DNA from: Pseudomonas fluorescens
GTDB taxonomy: Bacteria; Pseudomonadota; Gammaproteobacteria; Pseudomonadales; Pseudomonadaceae
Assembly: GCF_003732425.1 (NCBI RefSeq)
Contig: NZ_MOBX01000016.1
Location: 682,001-746,000, forward strand
DNA length: 64,000 bases
Direction: 5' to 3'
The number at the start of each line of letters is the position of its first letter. Within the stretch, counting starts at the first letter, position 1. Positions 9,009 to 17,614 of this stretch are shown piece after piece. Under the pieces are notes generated by a model. That model had not been told where the DNA came from, searched no databases, and saw nothing but the letters and a program-made list of their open reading frames with translations. Made by a program: the position numbers and the translations under genes.

Positions 9009-9542
9009 CTAGTTGTGGATAAGTTCTGCGGCAATCGCCGCCAGATCGTCAAAAATCAGAGTGCCAACCGGCAGGGTTTTGCCCTGAGTCTTTTCGCCTT
9101 TTCCGGTCTTTACCAAAACTGGCTGTGAATCGACGGCTTTGGCGGCCTCCAGGTCACCAAGGCTGTCGCCGACGAACCAGACGTTCGCCAGCGTCACGTT
9201 GTAATGCGCCGCGATGGTTTTCAACATCCCCGGTTTCGGCTTGCGGCAATCGCAACCTTCGTCCGGCCCATGCGGGCAATACACGATCAAACCGACTTCA
9301 CCGCCCTGCTCCGCGACCATCTCGCGCAGGCGCGCATGCATGGCATCGAGGGTGGCGAGGTCGTAGTAGCCGCGAGCAATGCCCGACTGGTTGGTGGCCA
9401 CCGCCACCGTCCAGCCGGCCTTGCTCAACTGCGCAATCGCCTCGATCGAGCCGGGCAACGGAATCCACTCCGCCACTGACTTGATGTAAGCGTCGGAGTC
9501 GTAATTGATCACTCCGTCCCGATCGAGAATCAGCAGTTTCAA
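9009..9542 (-). CDS. gmhB: D-glycero-beta-D-manno-heptose-1,7-bisphosphate 7-phosphatase
   Basis: HAD-family phosphatase in the ADP-heptose pathway for lipopolysaccharide inner core. It begins MKLLILDRDGVIN, with both catalytic aspartates, and carries the zinc-binding loop CPHGPDEGCDCRKP typical of GmhB. The start is a TTG at 9542, 10 bases after the glyS stop and preceded by GAGGGA. The longer ORF from an upstream ATG would overlap glyS by about 100 bases with no family similarity. This gives 177 residues, the usual length. It is probably translated from the glyQ-glyS transcript. Confidence 0.93.
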   Translation of the reverse strand: MKLLILDRDGVINYDSDAYIKSVAEWIPLPGSIEAIAQLSKAGWTVAVATNQSGIARGYYDLATLDAMHARLREMVAEQGGEVGLIVYCPHGPDEGCDCRKPKPGMLKTIAAHYNVTLANVWFVGDSLGDLEAAKAVDSQPVLVKTGKGEKTQGKTLPVGTLIFDDLAAIAAELIHN

Positions 9543-9552
9543 CAGCAGTCCC

Positions 9553-11607
9553 TCAACCCAGCAGCGAAATATCGGCAACACCGAGGAACAGACCACGCAG
9601 ACGCGCCAGCAGCGCGTAACGGTTGGCCCGCACATTGGCGTCGTCGGCATTGACCATCACCGCGTCGAAGAACGCATCGACGGGCTCACGCAATGCCGCC
9701 AGGCGTGCCAGCGATTCGTTGTACTGACGCGCTGCAGCCATTGGCTGCACCGCTTGATCCGCTTGCTGGATCGCCGAGTACAGCGAGAACTCGTTGGCGT
9801 TGTCGAAGTACTTGGCTTGCACCTCGGTCGGTACCGCGCCTTCGAGTTTGCTCAACAGGTTCGATACACGCTTGTTCACCGCCGCCAGCGCTGCCGCTTC
9901 CGGCAGTTTGCGGAAGGCTTGCACTGCTTGCACACGCTGGTCGAAGTCCAGCGCCGAACCCGGCTTCAGGGCACGTACCGACAGGTAAGTGGCCACTTCA
10001 ACGCCTTCGTCTTCGTAACGTGCACGCAGACGGTCGAAGATGAATTCCAGCACGGACTCGTTGAGGCCGGCAGCCTTGACCTTGGCACCGAACGCGGCCA
10101 CGGCGAAGGCCACGGCGTCGTTCAGGTCCAGATCGAGTTTCTTCTCGATCAGGATACGCAGCACACCCAGTGCTGCACGGCGCAGGGCATACGGGTCTTT
10201 GCTGCCGGTTGGCAGCATGCCGATACCGAAGATCCCGACCAGGGTGTCGAGCTTGTCCGCGATCGCCACGGCCGCACCGGTCAGGGTTGCCGGCAGTTCA
10301 GCACCGGCACCGCGTGGCATGTACTGCTCGTTGAGCGCCAGCGCGACGTCTTCCGGCTCGCCATCATTGAGGGCGTAGTAGTAACCGGCGACACCTTGCA
10401 TCTCAGGGAACTCGCCGACCATTTCGGTGGCCAGGTCGCACTTCGACAGCAGGCCAGCGCGAGCGGCCCACGAGGCGTTGCCACCAATGCGTGCGGCGAT
10501 GTACGCAGCCAGTTTCGATACGCGCTCGGCCTTGTCGTAGACGCTGCCGAGTTTTTCCTGGAACACCACGTTCTTCAGGCGATCATTGAAGGCTTCGAGC
10601 TTCTGCTTCTTGTCTTGCTTGAAGAAGAACTCGGCGTCGGTCAGGCGTGGGCGAACCACTTTCTCGTTACCGGCGATGATCTGCTGCGGGTCTTTGCTTT
10701 CGATGTTGGCCACGGTGATGAAACGTGGCAGCAACTTGCCGTCGGCATCCAGCAGGCAGAAGTACTTCTGGTTGTCCTGCATGGTGGTGATCAGCGCTTC
10801 TTGCGGCACGTCGAGGAAGCGTTCCTCGAACGAGCACACCAGCGGCACCGGCCATTCAACCAGCGCGGTCACTTCGTCGAGCAGTGCTGGCGGAACGATT
10901 GCTGTGCCTTCCTGACGGGTGGCCAGTTCTTCGGTGCGCTTGCTGATGATTTCGCGACGCTCGTTGGCGTCAGCCAATACATAAGCGGCACGCAGGTCAG
11001 CGAGGTAGCTCGACGGCGAACCGATGCGCACGCTTTCCGGGTGATGGAAGCGGTGACCACGGGAATCTCGGCCAGCCTTCTGCGCGAGGATGGTGCAGTC
11101 GATGACCTGGTCACCGAGCAGCATCACCAGCCACTGGGTCGGACGCACGAATTCTTCCTTGCGCGCACCCCAACGCATGCGTTTCGGGATCGGCAGGTCA
11201 TTCAGCGAATCTTCGACGATGGTTGGCAGCAGGCTCGCGGTCGGCTTGCCGGCGATGCTTTGGCTGTAACGCAGTTTCGGGCCGCTCTGATCGATTTCAC
11301 TCAGATCGACGCCGCACTTCTTGGCGAAGCCCAGGGCTGCCTGAGTCGGGTTGCCTTCAGCGTCGAATGCCGCCTGACGTGGCGGGCCGTCGAGGTTGAT
11401 GCTGCGATCCGGCTGTTGAGTAGCCAGCGCAGTGATCAATACAGCCAGACGACGCGGCGCGGCGTAGACGGTTTTAGTCTCGTAGCTCAGGCCAGCGGCT
11501 TGCAGGCCCTTGTCGATACCGGCGAGGAACGCTTCAGCCAAGGTGTTCAGGGCTTTCGGTGGCAGTTCTTCGGTGCCCAGTTCAACCAGAAAATCTTGCG
11601 CACTCAT
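9553..11607 (-). CDS. glyS: Glycyl-tRNA synthetase beta subunit
   Basis: Beta subunit of the bacterial alpha2beta2 glycyl-tRNA synthetase, involved in tRNA recognition. The 684 residues and the N-terminal VELGTEELPPKAL are typical of the family. Its start overlaps the end of glyQ by four bases (ATGA), indicating translational coupling. A long ORF on the opposite strand over this gene is a codon-usage shadow. Confidence 0.97.
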   Translation of the reverse strand: MSAQDFLVELGTEELPPKALNTLAEAFLAGIDKGLQAAGLSYETKTVYAAPRRLAVLITALATQQPDRSINLDGPPRQAAFDAEGNPTQAALGFAKKCGVDLSEIDQSGPKLRYSQSIAGKPTASLLPTIVEDSLNDLPIPKRMRWGARKEEFVRPTQWLVMLLGDQVIDCTILAQKAGRDSRGHRFHHPESVRIGSPSSYLADLRAAYVLADANERREIISKRTEELATRQEGTAIVPPALLDEVTALVEWPVPLVCSFEERFLDVPQEALITTMQDNQKYFCLLDADGKLLPRFITVANIESKDPQQIIAGNEKVVRPRLTDAEFFFKQDKKQKLEAFNDRLKNVVFQEKLGSVYDKAERVSKLAAYIAARIGGNASWAARAGLLSKCDLATEMVGEFPEMQGVAGYYYALNDGEPEDVALALNEQYMPRGAGAELPATLTGAAVAIADKLDTLVGIFGIGMLPTGSKDPYALRRAALGVLRILIEKKLDLDLNDAVAFAVAAFGAKVKAAGLNESVLEFIFDRLRARYEDEGVEVATYLSVRALKPGSALDFDQRVQAVQAFRKLPEAAALAAVNKRVSNLLSKLEGAVPTEVQAKYFDNANEFSLYSAIQQADQAVQPMAAARQYNESLARLAALREPVDAFFDAVMVNADDANVRANRYALLARLRGLFLGVADISLLG

Positions 11608-12557
11608 TGTGCTGCCTCCAGCTTGGCCAGTACTTCGTCACGCAGGTCCGGGGTCGCCATCGGGAAGCCCAGCTTGGCGCGCGCCAGCAGGTAGGCTTGC
11701 GCAACGGAACGCGCCAGGGTGCGCACGCGCAGAATGTATTGCTGACGCGCGGTCACCGAGATCGCCCGGCGCGCATCCAGCAAGTTGAAGGTGTGCGAAG
11801 CCTTCAACACCATTTCGTAGCTCGGCAACGGCAGCGGCTGGTCGAGTTCGATCAGGCGCTTGGCTTCGCTTTCATAGAAGTCGAACAGTTCGAACAGTTT
11901 GTCGACGTTGGCGTGTTCGAAGTTGTAAGTGGACTGCTCCACTTCGTTCTGGTGGAACACGTCGCCGTAGGTCACTTTGCCGAACGGGCCGTCAGCCCAG
12001 ACCAGGTCGTAGACCGAATCCACGCCTTGCAGGTACATGGCCAGACGCTCGAGACCGTAGGTGATCTCGCCAGTCACCGGGTAGCACTCGATGCCGCCCG
12101 CCTGCTGGAAGTAAGTGAACTGAGTCACTTCCATGCCGTTGAGCCAGACTTCCCAGCCCAGACCCCAAGCGCCGAGGGTCGGCGATTCCCAGTTGTCTTC
12201 GACGAAGCGAATGTCGTGGACCAGCGGGTCGAGGCCGACATGCTTCAGGGAGCCCAGGTACAGTTCCTGGAAGTTGTCCGGGTTCGGCTTCAGGACCACC
12301 TGGAACTGGTAGTAGTGCTGCAGACGGTTCGGGTTTTCGCCGTAACGGCCGTCAGTCGGACGGCGGCTTGGCTGCACGTAGGCGGCGTTCCAGGTTTCCG
12401 GGCCGATGGCGCGGAGGAAGGTCGCGGTGTGGAAAGTGCCGGCGCCTACTTCCATATCGTAGGGCTGAAGTACCACACAACCTTGCTCGGCCCAGTATTG
12501 CTGGAGCGCGAGGATCAAGTCTTGGAAGGTACGCACGGCTGGCGTAGGCTGGCTCAC
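11604..12557 (-). CDS. glyQ: Glycyl-tRNA synthetase alpha subunit
   Basis: Catalytic class II subunit that activates glycine and charges tRNA-Gly together with GlyS. I choose the GTG at 12557 (MSQPTPAVRTFQDL) with AGGTGA upstream, giving 317 residues. The ORF extends upstream, but that part would overlap the divergent tag gene and lacks family similarity. Conserved stretches such as VVLQPYDMEVGAGTFHTATF and WWLG-type family regions (GAWGLGWEVWLNGMEVTQF) are present. It is divergent from tag, with an 81-bp shared promoter gap. Confidence 0.96.
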   Translation of the reverse strand: MSQPTPAVRTFQDLILALQQYWAEQGCVVLQPYDMEVGAGTFHTATFLRAIGPETWNAAYVQPSRRPTDGRYGENPNRLQHYYQFQVVLKPNPDNFQELYLGSLKHVGLDPLVHDIRFVEDNWESPTLGAWGLGWEVWLNGMEVTQFTYFQQAGGIECYPVTGEITYGLERLAMYLQGVDSVYDLVWADGPFGKVTYGDVFHQNEVEQSTYNFEHANVDKLFELFDFYESEAKRLIELDQPLPLPSYEMVLKASHTFNLLDARRAISVTARQQYILRVRTLARSVAQAYLLARAKLGFPMATPDLRDEVLAKLEAAQ

Positions 12558-12638
12558 GAAATTCACCTGTTTCTTGGGCTGCGATTTAAAGAGCGGGAGT
12601 ATACCCGATTCGTTGCTGCGCACGCCCCCTGGAGCCTT

Positions 12639-13196
12639 ATGCCACGCTGCTTTTGGTGTACCGAAGATCCGCTGTACATGGCTTATCACGACCAGGAGTG
12701 GGGCACGCCGCTACGCGATGCGCAGGGTTTGTTCGAGTTGCTTTTGCTCGAAGGGTTCCAGGCCGGGCTGTCCTGGATCACCGTACTGCGCAAACGCGAG
12801 CGTTATCGCGAGGTGTTGTTCGGCTTTGACGTGCAGCGCGTGGCACAGATGAGTGACGCCGAAATCGACGAATTGATGCTCGATCCGGGGATCATCCGTA
12901 ACCGCCTCAAACTTAACGCCGCCCGGCGCAATGCCCAGGCCTGGCTGGCGCTGGAGGATCCGGTGGCGTTCCTCTGGTCGTTCGTCGGTGACCAGCCGAT
13001 CATCAATCATTTCAAGGATCGCAGCGAAGTCCCGGCGATTACCCCCGAAGCTGTGGCGATGAGCAAGAGCTTGAAAAAGGCCGGGTTCACGTTCGTCGGT
13101 CCGACCATTTGCTACGCGCTGATGCAGGCCTCGGGCATGGTCATGGATCACACTCGCGATTGCGACCGCTACGCGCAGCTCGCCAACGGCGGTTAG
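12639..13196 (+). CDS. tag: DNA-3-methyladenine glycosylase I
   Basis: Base-excision enzyme removing 3-methyladenine from alkylated DNA. It has 185 residues from the ATG at 12639, with GGAG just upstream. The zinc-site residues known in E. coli Tag are present: C4 and H17 in the N-terminal RCFWCTEDPLYMAYHDQEW, and the C-terminal H and C in MDHTRDCDRY. The active-site glutamate lies in LLLEGFQAGLSW. It sits divergently from glyQ and about 40 bp ahead of the lipid A acyltransferase gene. Confidence 0.95.
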   Translation: MPRCFWCTEDPLYMAYHDQEWGTPLRDAQGLFELLLLEGFQAGLSWITVLRKRERYREVLFGFDVQRVAQMSDAEIDELMLDPGIIRNRLKLNAARRNAQAWLALEDPVAFLWSFVGDQPIINHFKDRSEVPAITPEAVAMSKSLKKAGFTFVGPTICYALMQASGMVMDHTRDCDRYAQLANGG

Positions 13197-13236
13197 AATG
13201 GCCGCCTCGCGCACCGCACAAGATCAGGAGTGACCT

Positions 13237-14124
13237 GTGGAAAAGTTTAAAGGCGCCTTGCTGGTAGGCGCTCTGCGGCTGTTTGCCCTGCTGCCATGGC
13301 GGGCCGTGCAGGCCGTGGGCTCGGCGATCGGCTGGATCATGTGGAAAACCCCCAACCGCTCCCGCGACGTGGTGCGGATCAACCTCGCCAAATGTTTTCC
13401 ACAGATGGATGCGGCCGAACGTGAACGTCTGGTCGGGCAGAGCCTGAAAGACATCGGCAAGTCGTTGACCGAAAGCGCCTGCGCGTGGATCTGGCCAGCG
13501 CAGCGTTCGATCGATCTGGTGCGCGAAGTCGAAGGCCTCGACATCCTCAAGGATGCGCTGGCCTCGGGCAAAGGCGTGGTCGGCATCACCAGTCACCTTG
13601 GCAACTGGGAAGTGCTCAACCACTTCTATTGCAGCCAGTGCAAACCGATCATTTTCTACCGTCCGCCAAAGCTCAAGGCGGTGGACGAATTGCTGCGCAA
13701 ACAGCGTGTGCAACTGGGCAACAAAGTCGCCGCGTCGACCAAGGAAGGCATCCTCAGCGTCATCAAGGAAGTGCGTAAAGGTGGTGCAGTGGGCATTCCC
13801 GCCGACCCGGAACCGGCCGAATCCGCCGGGATCTTCGTGCCGTTCTTCGCCACTCAGGCGCTGACCAGCAAATTCGTGCCGAACATGTTGGCCGGTGGCA
13901 AAGCGGTCGGCGTGTTCCTGCATGCGCTGCGCCTGCCCGATGGCTCTGGCTACAAAGTCATCCTCGAAGCCGCGCCGGAAGCCATGTACAGCACCGACAC
14001 CGCCGAATCCTGCGCAGCGATGAGCAAAGTCGTCGAGCGCTACGTCGCCGCGTACCCGAGCCAGTATATGTGGAGCATGAAGCGCTTCAAGAAACGTCCG
14101 CCGGGCGAAGAGCGCTGGTACTGA
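13237..14124 (+). CDS. Lipid A biosynthesis lauroyl acyltransferase (LpxL/HtrB family)
   Basis: Inner-membrane acyltransferase that transfers a secondary acyl chain to lipid A precursors. It has 295 residues from a GTG start preceded by CAGGAGTG. The catalytic H-x4-E motif is in SHLGNWEVL, and an N-terminal hydrophobic anchor is present. The tag-downstream position corresponds to PAO1 PA0011. Whether it is the lauroyl-specific or another late acyltransferase cannot be told from sequence. Confidence 0.92.
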   Translation: MEKFKGALLVGALRLFALLPWRAVQAVGSAIGWIMWKTPNRSRDVVRINLAKCFPQMDAAERERLVGQSLKDIGKSLTESACAWIWPAQRSIDLVREVEGLDILKDALASGKGVVGITSHLGNWEVLNHFYCSQCKPIIFYRPPKLKAVDELLRKQRVQLGNKVAASTKEGILSVIKEVRKGGAVGIPADPEPAESAGIFVPFFATQALTSKFVPNMLAGGKAVGVFLHALRLPDGSGYKVILEAAPEAMYSTDTAESCAAMSKVVERYVAAYPSQYMWSMKRFKKRPPGEERWY

Positions 14125-14140
14125 GCTGATTGGCATGATC

Positions 14141-14172
14141 TGTGGATAACCTCACTGGCGAGGTTATCCACA
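14141..14172. promoter_or_regulatory. Inverted pair of perfect DnaA boxes forming a 13-bp palindrome
   Basis: TGTGGATAACCTC and GAGGTTATCCACA are perfect inverted repeats separated by ACTGGC. Each arm contains an exact DnaA box (14141-14149 and 14164-14172). No T-run follows, so it is not a standard terminator. It lies in the gap before the PilZ gene and could bind DnaA as a titration or regulatory site. Confidence 0.65.
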
Positions 14173-14197
14173 ACCGTTCATCAAAGGGCGCAAGAAG

Positions 14198-14437
14198 ATG
14201 TCCGAACAACGCAAATCCTTCCGCATCAAGATCACCCACGACAGCTTCGGCGAATGCCTCGGGCAGACGCGCAACTTGTCGCCTGCCGGGGTGTTTGTGC
14301 AGCATCCGGTTTTGGCTTGTTTGCCCAAAGGCGCAGTGGTTTACGGCCAGGTGCAGGGTTTACCCACAGGCGCGCCGCGGGTGCGGATGGAAGTGGTGAC
14401 GGTGGATGCCGACGGTATCGGTCTTCGTTACCTTTGA
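14198..14437 (+). CDS. Single-domain PilZ protein (c-di-GMP binding)
   Basis: Small protein of 79 residues consisting almost only of a PilZ domain. Both c-di-GMP motifs are visible: RxxxR as R5-K-S-F-R9 and the N-x-S-x-x-G form in RNLSPAGVF. Such proteins transmit c-di-GMP levels to partner proteins. It matches the position of PAO1 PA0012. The start is the ATG at 14198 (MSEQRKSFR); the paired DnaA boxes lie just upstream. Confidence 0.85.
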   Translation: MSEQRKSFRIKITHDSFGECLGQTRNLSPAGVFVQHPVLACLPKGAVVYGQVQGLPTGAPRVRMEVVTVDADGIGLRYL

Positions 14438-14438
14438 T

Positions 14439-14753
14439 TCACTGCGCCTGACGATCCAGCTTCTTCAGAAACACCGTCATTTCCTTTTCGGCCTGCTTGT
14501 CGCCATGGGCGCGGGCCGCTTCCAGGCCCTGTTCCCAAGCCTGACGCGCGGCGGCGTGATCACCCAGCGCCAGTTGCGCCTTGCCCAATAGTTTCCACGC
14601 GGCCGAATACTTCGGATCGAAACCGACACAGCGCTCAAAGTGCTCGGCAGCCTTGGCGTTTTCACCCAGATCCAGATAGCCCTTGCCCAGGCCGAAGCGC
14701 AACAAGGAGTTATCCACACCCTTGGCGAGCATTTTTTCCAGGGATTCGAGCAT
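14439..14753 (-). CDS. Tetratricopeptide repeat protein
   Basis: A 104-residue cytoplasmic protein (MLESLEKMLAKGVDNSLLRF) with about two TPR units, for example AEHFERCVGFDPKYSAAWKL and AWEQGLEAARAHGD. These are helix-turn-helix scaffolds for protein binding. No signal peptide is seen. It corresponds to the small TPR gene near PAO1 PA0015. It is convergent with the PilZ gene, with one base between the two stops. A perfect DnaA box (14710-14718) lies in the first codons. Confidence 0.8.
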   Translation of the reverse strand: MLESLEKMLAKGVDNSLLRFGLGKGYLDLGENAKAAEHFERCVGFDPKYSAAWKLLGKAQLALGDHAAARQAWEQGLEAARAHGDKQAEKEMTVFLKKLDRQAQ

Positions 14754-14809
14754 CGGTGGATTCCTTGAATGAGGTGTGTCAGGGATGAGTCTTGCTATGG
14801 GATACCGCT

Positions 14810-14874
14810 ATCGCGAGCAGGCTCACTCCTACAGGGGAACGCATTCCAAAGGTAGGAGTGAGCCTGCTCGCGAT
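14810..14874. repeat. REP palindrome (TCGCGAGCAGGCTCACTCCTAC type)
   Basis: Two 23-bp arms (14810-14832 and 14852-14874) are perfect inverted complements around a 20-bp spacer. The same arm sequence recurs at 35619-35707 and in one arm at 37605, so it is a dispersed REP/REPIN element, here between the TPR gene and trkA. Confidence 0.9.
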
Positions 14875-14904
14875 GACGCCAGTCTGATCACCCGATAATC
14901 CGGA

Positions 14905-16281
14905 TCAGAAGAAACTCAACCCCACGTGGAACAGCTTCTCCACATCGCGAATATGCTTTTTATCCACAAGGAACAGAATCACATGGTCACCCGCTTCGAT
15001 CACCGTGTCATCGTGGGCGATGATCACTTGTTCATTGCGAATGACCGCGCCAATCGTGGTGCCCGGTGGCAGGCCGATCTTCTCGATTGGTTTGCCGATG
15101 ACCTTGCTCGACTTCGCATCACCGTGGGCAATCGCCTCGATGGCTTCTGCCGCACCGCGGCGCAATGAGTGCACGCTGACGATATCGCCGCGGCGCACGT
15201 GCGCCAGCAGCGTGCCGATGGTCGCCAGTTGCGGGCTGATGGCGATGTCGATATCGCCGCCCTGAATCAGATCGACGTAGGCCGGATTGTTGATGATCGT
15301 CATGACCTTCTTCGCCCCCAGCCGTTTGGCCAGCAGCGACGACATGATGTTGGCTTCGTCATCGTTGGTCAGGGCGAGGAAGATATCGGCGTCGGCAATG
15401 TTCTCCTCCAGCAGCAAATCACGATCTGATGCACTGCCCTGCAGCACCACCGTACTGTCGAGGGTGTCGGAGAGATAACGGCAACGCGCCGGGTTCATCT
15501 CGATGATCTTCACCTGATAGCGGCTTTCGATGGCCTCGGCCAGACGTTCACCGATTTGCCCGCCGCCAGCAATGACAATGCGTTTGTAGGTTTCGTCGAG
15601 GCGGCGCATTTCGCTCATGACCGCGCGAATATTCTCACGGGCGGCGATGAAGAAGACTTCATCATCCGCTTCGATCACCGTATCGCCTTGCGGCAGGATC
15701 GGTCGGTCACGGCGGAAAATCGCTGCCACGCGGGTCTCGACATTTGGCATGTGTTCACGCAACTGCCGCAGTTGCTGACCCACCAACGGCCCGCCGTAAT
15801 AGGCGCGCACCGCGACCAGTTGCGCTGCACCCTCGGCGAAGTCGATCACCTGCAAGGCGCCGGGATGCTGGATCAGGCGCTTGATGTAGTTGGTCACCAC
15901 TTGCTCGGGGCTGATCAGCACGTCGACCGGAATCGCTTCGTTCTGGAACAGTTGCTCCTCGCGATTGAGGTAGGACGCTTCGCGCACCCGGGCGATCTTG
16001 GTCGGGGTGTGGAACAGCGTGTGGGCGACCTGGCAGGCGACCATGTTGGTCTCGTCGCTGTTGGTCACGGCCACCAGCATGTCGGCGTCGTCGGCGCCGG
16101 CTTGACGCAGCACCGAGGGCAGTGAGCCACGGCCCTGCACGGTGCGGATGTCGAGGCGGTCGCCAAGATCGCGCAGGCGTTCGCTGTCGGTGTCGACCAC
16201 CGTGATGTCGTTGGCCTCGCTGGCCAAATGCTCGGCCAGCGAACCGCCGACCTGTCCCGCACCGAGGATGATGATTTTCAT
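14905..16281 (-). CDS. trkA: Trk potassium uptake system, NAD-binding peripheral protein TrkA
   Basis: Cytoplasmic gating subunit of the TrkH/TrkG potassium channel. It has 458 residues with two tandem RCK units. The first Rossmann motif is GAGQVGGSLA at the N-terminus and the second is GGGQIGERLA near residue 237, each followed by a RCK_C domain. The length is normal for the duplicated form. It starts 22 bp after the rsmB stop and is probably in the fmt-rsmB-trkA transcript. Confidence 0.96.
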   Translation of the reverse strand: MKIIILGAGQVGGSLAEHLASEANDITVVDTDSERLRDLGDRLDIRTVQGRGSLPSVLRQAGADDADMLVAVTNSDETNMVACQVAHTLFHTPTKIARVREASYLNREEQLFQNEAIPVDVLISPEQVVTNYIKRLIQHPGALQVIDFAEGAAQLVAVRAYYGGPLVGQQLRQLREHMPNVETRVAAIFRRDRPILPQGDTVIEADDEVFFIAARENIRAVMSEMRRLDETYKRIVIAGGGQIGERLAEAIESRYQVKIIEMNPARCRYLSDTLDSTVVLQGSASDRDLLLEENIADADIFLALTNDDEANIMSSLLAKRLGAKKVMTIINNPAYVDLIQGGDIDIAISPQLATIGTLLAHVRRGDIVSVHSLRRGAAEAIEAIAHGDAKSSKVIGKPIEKIGLPPGTTIGAVIRNEQVIIAHDDTVIEAGDHVILFLVDKKHIRDVEKLFHVGLSFF

Positions 16282-16303
16282 CCAGTCACTCCGTTGAATC
16301 CGT

Positions 16304-17614
16304 TTAGCCGCGCGCGGCGGCGATCTTGATCAGCTTGGCGTAGTAGAACCCGTCATGCCCGCCCTGCTGGGCCAGCAGTTGGCGCCCATGGGGCTGTTTG
16401 ATCCCGGCGCTGGTGGCCAGGTCGAGTTCGCGAGCACCGGGGGTGCGCTCGAGGAACGCGGCGATGACTTCGGTGTTCTCGGTCGGCAATGTCGAGCAAG
16501 TGGCGTACAGCAGGATGCCGCCCACCTCTAGGGTTTTCCACATGGCGTCGAGCAGCTCACCTTGCAGTTGCGCGAGGGCGACGATGTCGTCTGGCTGACG
16601 GGTCAGCTTGATGTCCGGATGGCGGCGGATCACGCCGGTCGCCGAACACGGCGCGTCGAGCAGGATGCGCTGGAACGGTTTGCCGTCCCACCACTTCGCC
16701 GTATCGCGGCCGTCGGCGGCGACCAGCTCAGCGTTCAAGCCGAGGCGTTCGAGATTTTCTTTCACTCGCACCAGACGCTTGGCTTCCAGATCCACCGCGA
16801 CTACGCCGGCCAACGCTGGTTCGGCTTCGAGGATGTGGCAAGTCTTGCCACCGGGCGCGCAGCAGGCGTCGAGCACGCGTTGACCCGGCGCCAGATCGAG
16901 CAGATCGGCGGCCAGTTGCGCGGCTTCGTCCTGCACGCTGATCCAGCCTTCGGCGAAACCCGGCAGGCTGCGCACGTCGGCAGCCGCTTCGAGAATGATG
17001 CCGTCGCGGCTGTAAACGCATGGCGTCGCAGCGATACCTGCTTCAGTCAGCAGACCGAGATAGGCGTCGCGGCTGTGATGGCGGCGATTGACCCGCAGGA
17101 TCATCGGCGGGTGCGCGTTGTTCGCTGCGCAGATGGCTTCCCACTGTTCCGGCCAAAAGGCTTTCAGGGATTTTTGCAGCCAGCGCGGGTGGGCGGTACG
17201 CACCACCGGATCACGTTCCAGCTCGGCGAAAATCGTTTCGCTTTCGCGCTGGGCATTGCGCAGCACAGCGTTGAGCAGGCCTTTGGCCCACGGCTTTTTC
17301 AGCTTGTCGGCGCAACCAACGGTTTCGCCGATGGCGGCGTGGGCCGGCACGCGGGTGTAGAGCAATTGGTAGAGACCGACCAGCAGCAGCGCCTCGACAT
17401 CGGCGTCGGCGGCTTTGAACGGTTTCTGCAAAAGCTTCTCGGCCAGCGCCGACAGACGTGGCTGCCAGCGCGCGGTGCCGAATGCCAGATCTTGGGTGAA
17501 GCCGCGATCGCGATCTTCGACCTTGTCCAGTTGCGTCGGCAGCGAACTGTTCAGCGAAGCCTTGCCGCTGAGCACGGCGGCGAGTGCCTTGGCGGCGGCC
17601 AGACGCGGGTTCAT
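16304..17614 (-). CDS. rsmB: 16S rRNA (cytosine-967-C5) methyltransferase RsmB
   Basis: SAM-dependent methyltransferase acting on C967 of 16S rRNA. I choose the ATG at 17614 (MNPRLAAAKALAAVLSG), which overlaps the fmt stop as ATGA, giving 436 residues; the longer ORF runs into fmt. The N-terminus is a NusB-like RNA-binding domain. The catalytic cysteines are in DAPCSATGV (motif IV) and YATCSTLPTENTEV (motif VI), and the SAM loop is VLDACCAPGGKT. The order def-fmt-rsmB-trkA is conserved among gammaproteobacteria. Confidence 0.96.
   Translation of the reverse strand: MNPRLAAAKALAAVLSGKASLNSSLPTQLDKVEDRDRGFTQDLAFGTARWQPRLSALAEKLLQKPFKAADADVEALLLVGLYQLLYTRVPAHAAIGETVGCADKLKKPWAKGLLNAVLRNAQRESETIFAELERDPVVRTAHPRWLQKSLKAFWPEQWEAICAANNAHPPMILRVNRRHHSRDAYLGLLTEAGIAATPCVYSRDGIILEAAADVRSLPGFAEGWISVQDEAAQLAADLLDLAPGQRVLDACCAPGGKTCHILEAEPALAGVVAVDLEAKRLVRVKENLERLGLNAELVAADGRDTAKWWDGKPFQRILLDAPCSATGVIRRHPDIKLTRQPDDIVALAQLQGELLDAMWKTLEVGGILLYATCSTLPTENTEVIAAFLERTPGARELDLATSAGIKQPHGRQLLAQQGGHDGFYYAKLIKIAAARG

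Noticed and set aside
9505..11694. 729-codon open frame antisense to glyS
   Set aside because: Same cause: GC-rich third positions of glyS keep the opposite strand open.
14810..14874. CRISPR-like repeat array from recurring 23-27 bp sequences
   Set aside because: Copies are inverted pairs dispersed between genes, not direct repeats with regular spacers, and no cas genes are present.
14918..14933. Possible third parS (CCACGTGGAACA half) at the trkA 3' end
   Set aside because: Only 12 of 16 bases match and the left half is lost; probably chance.
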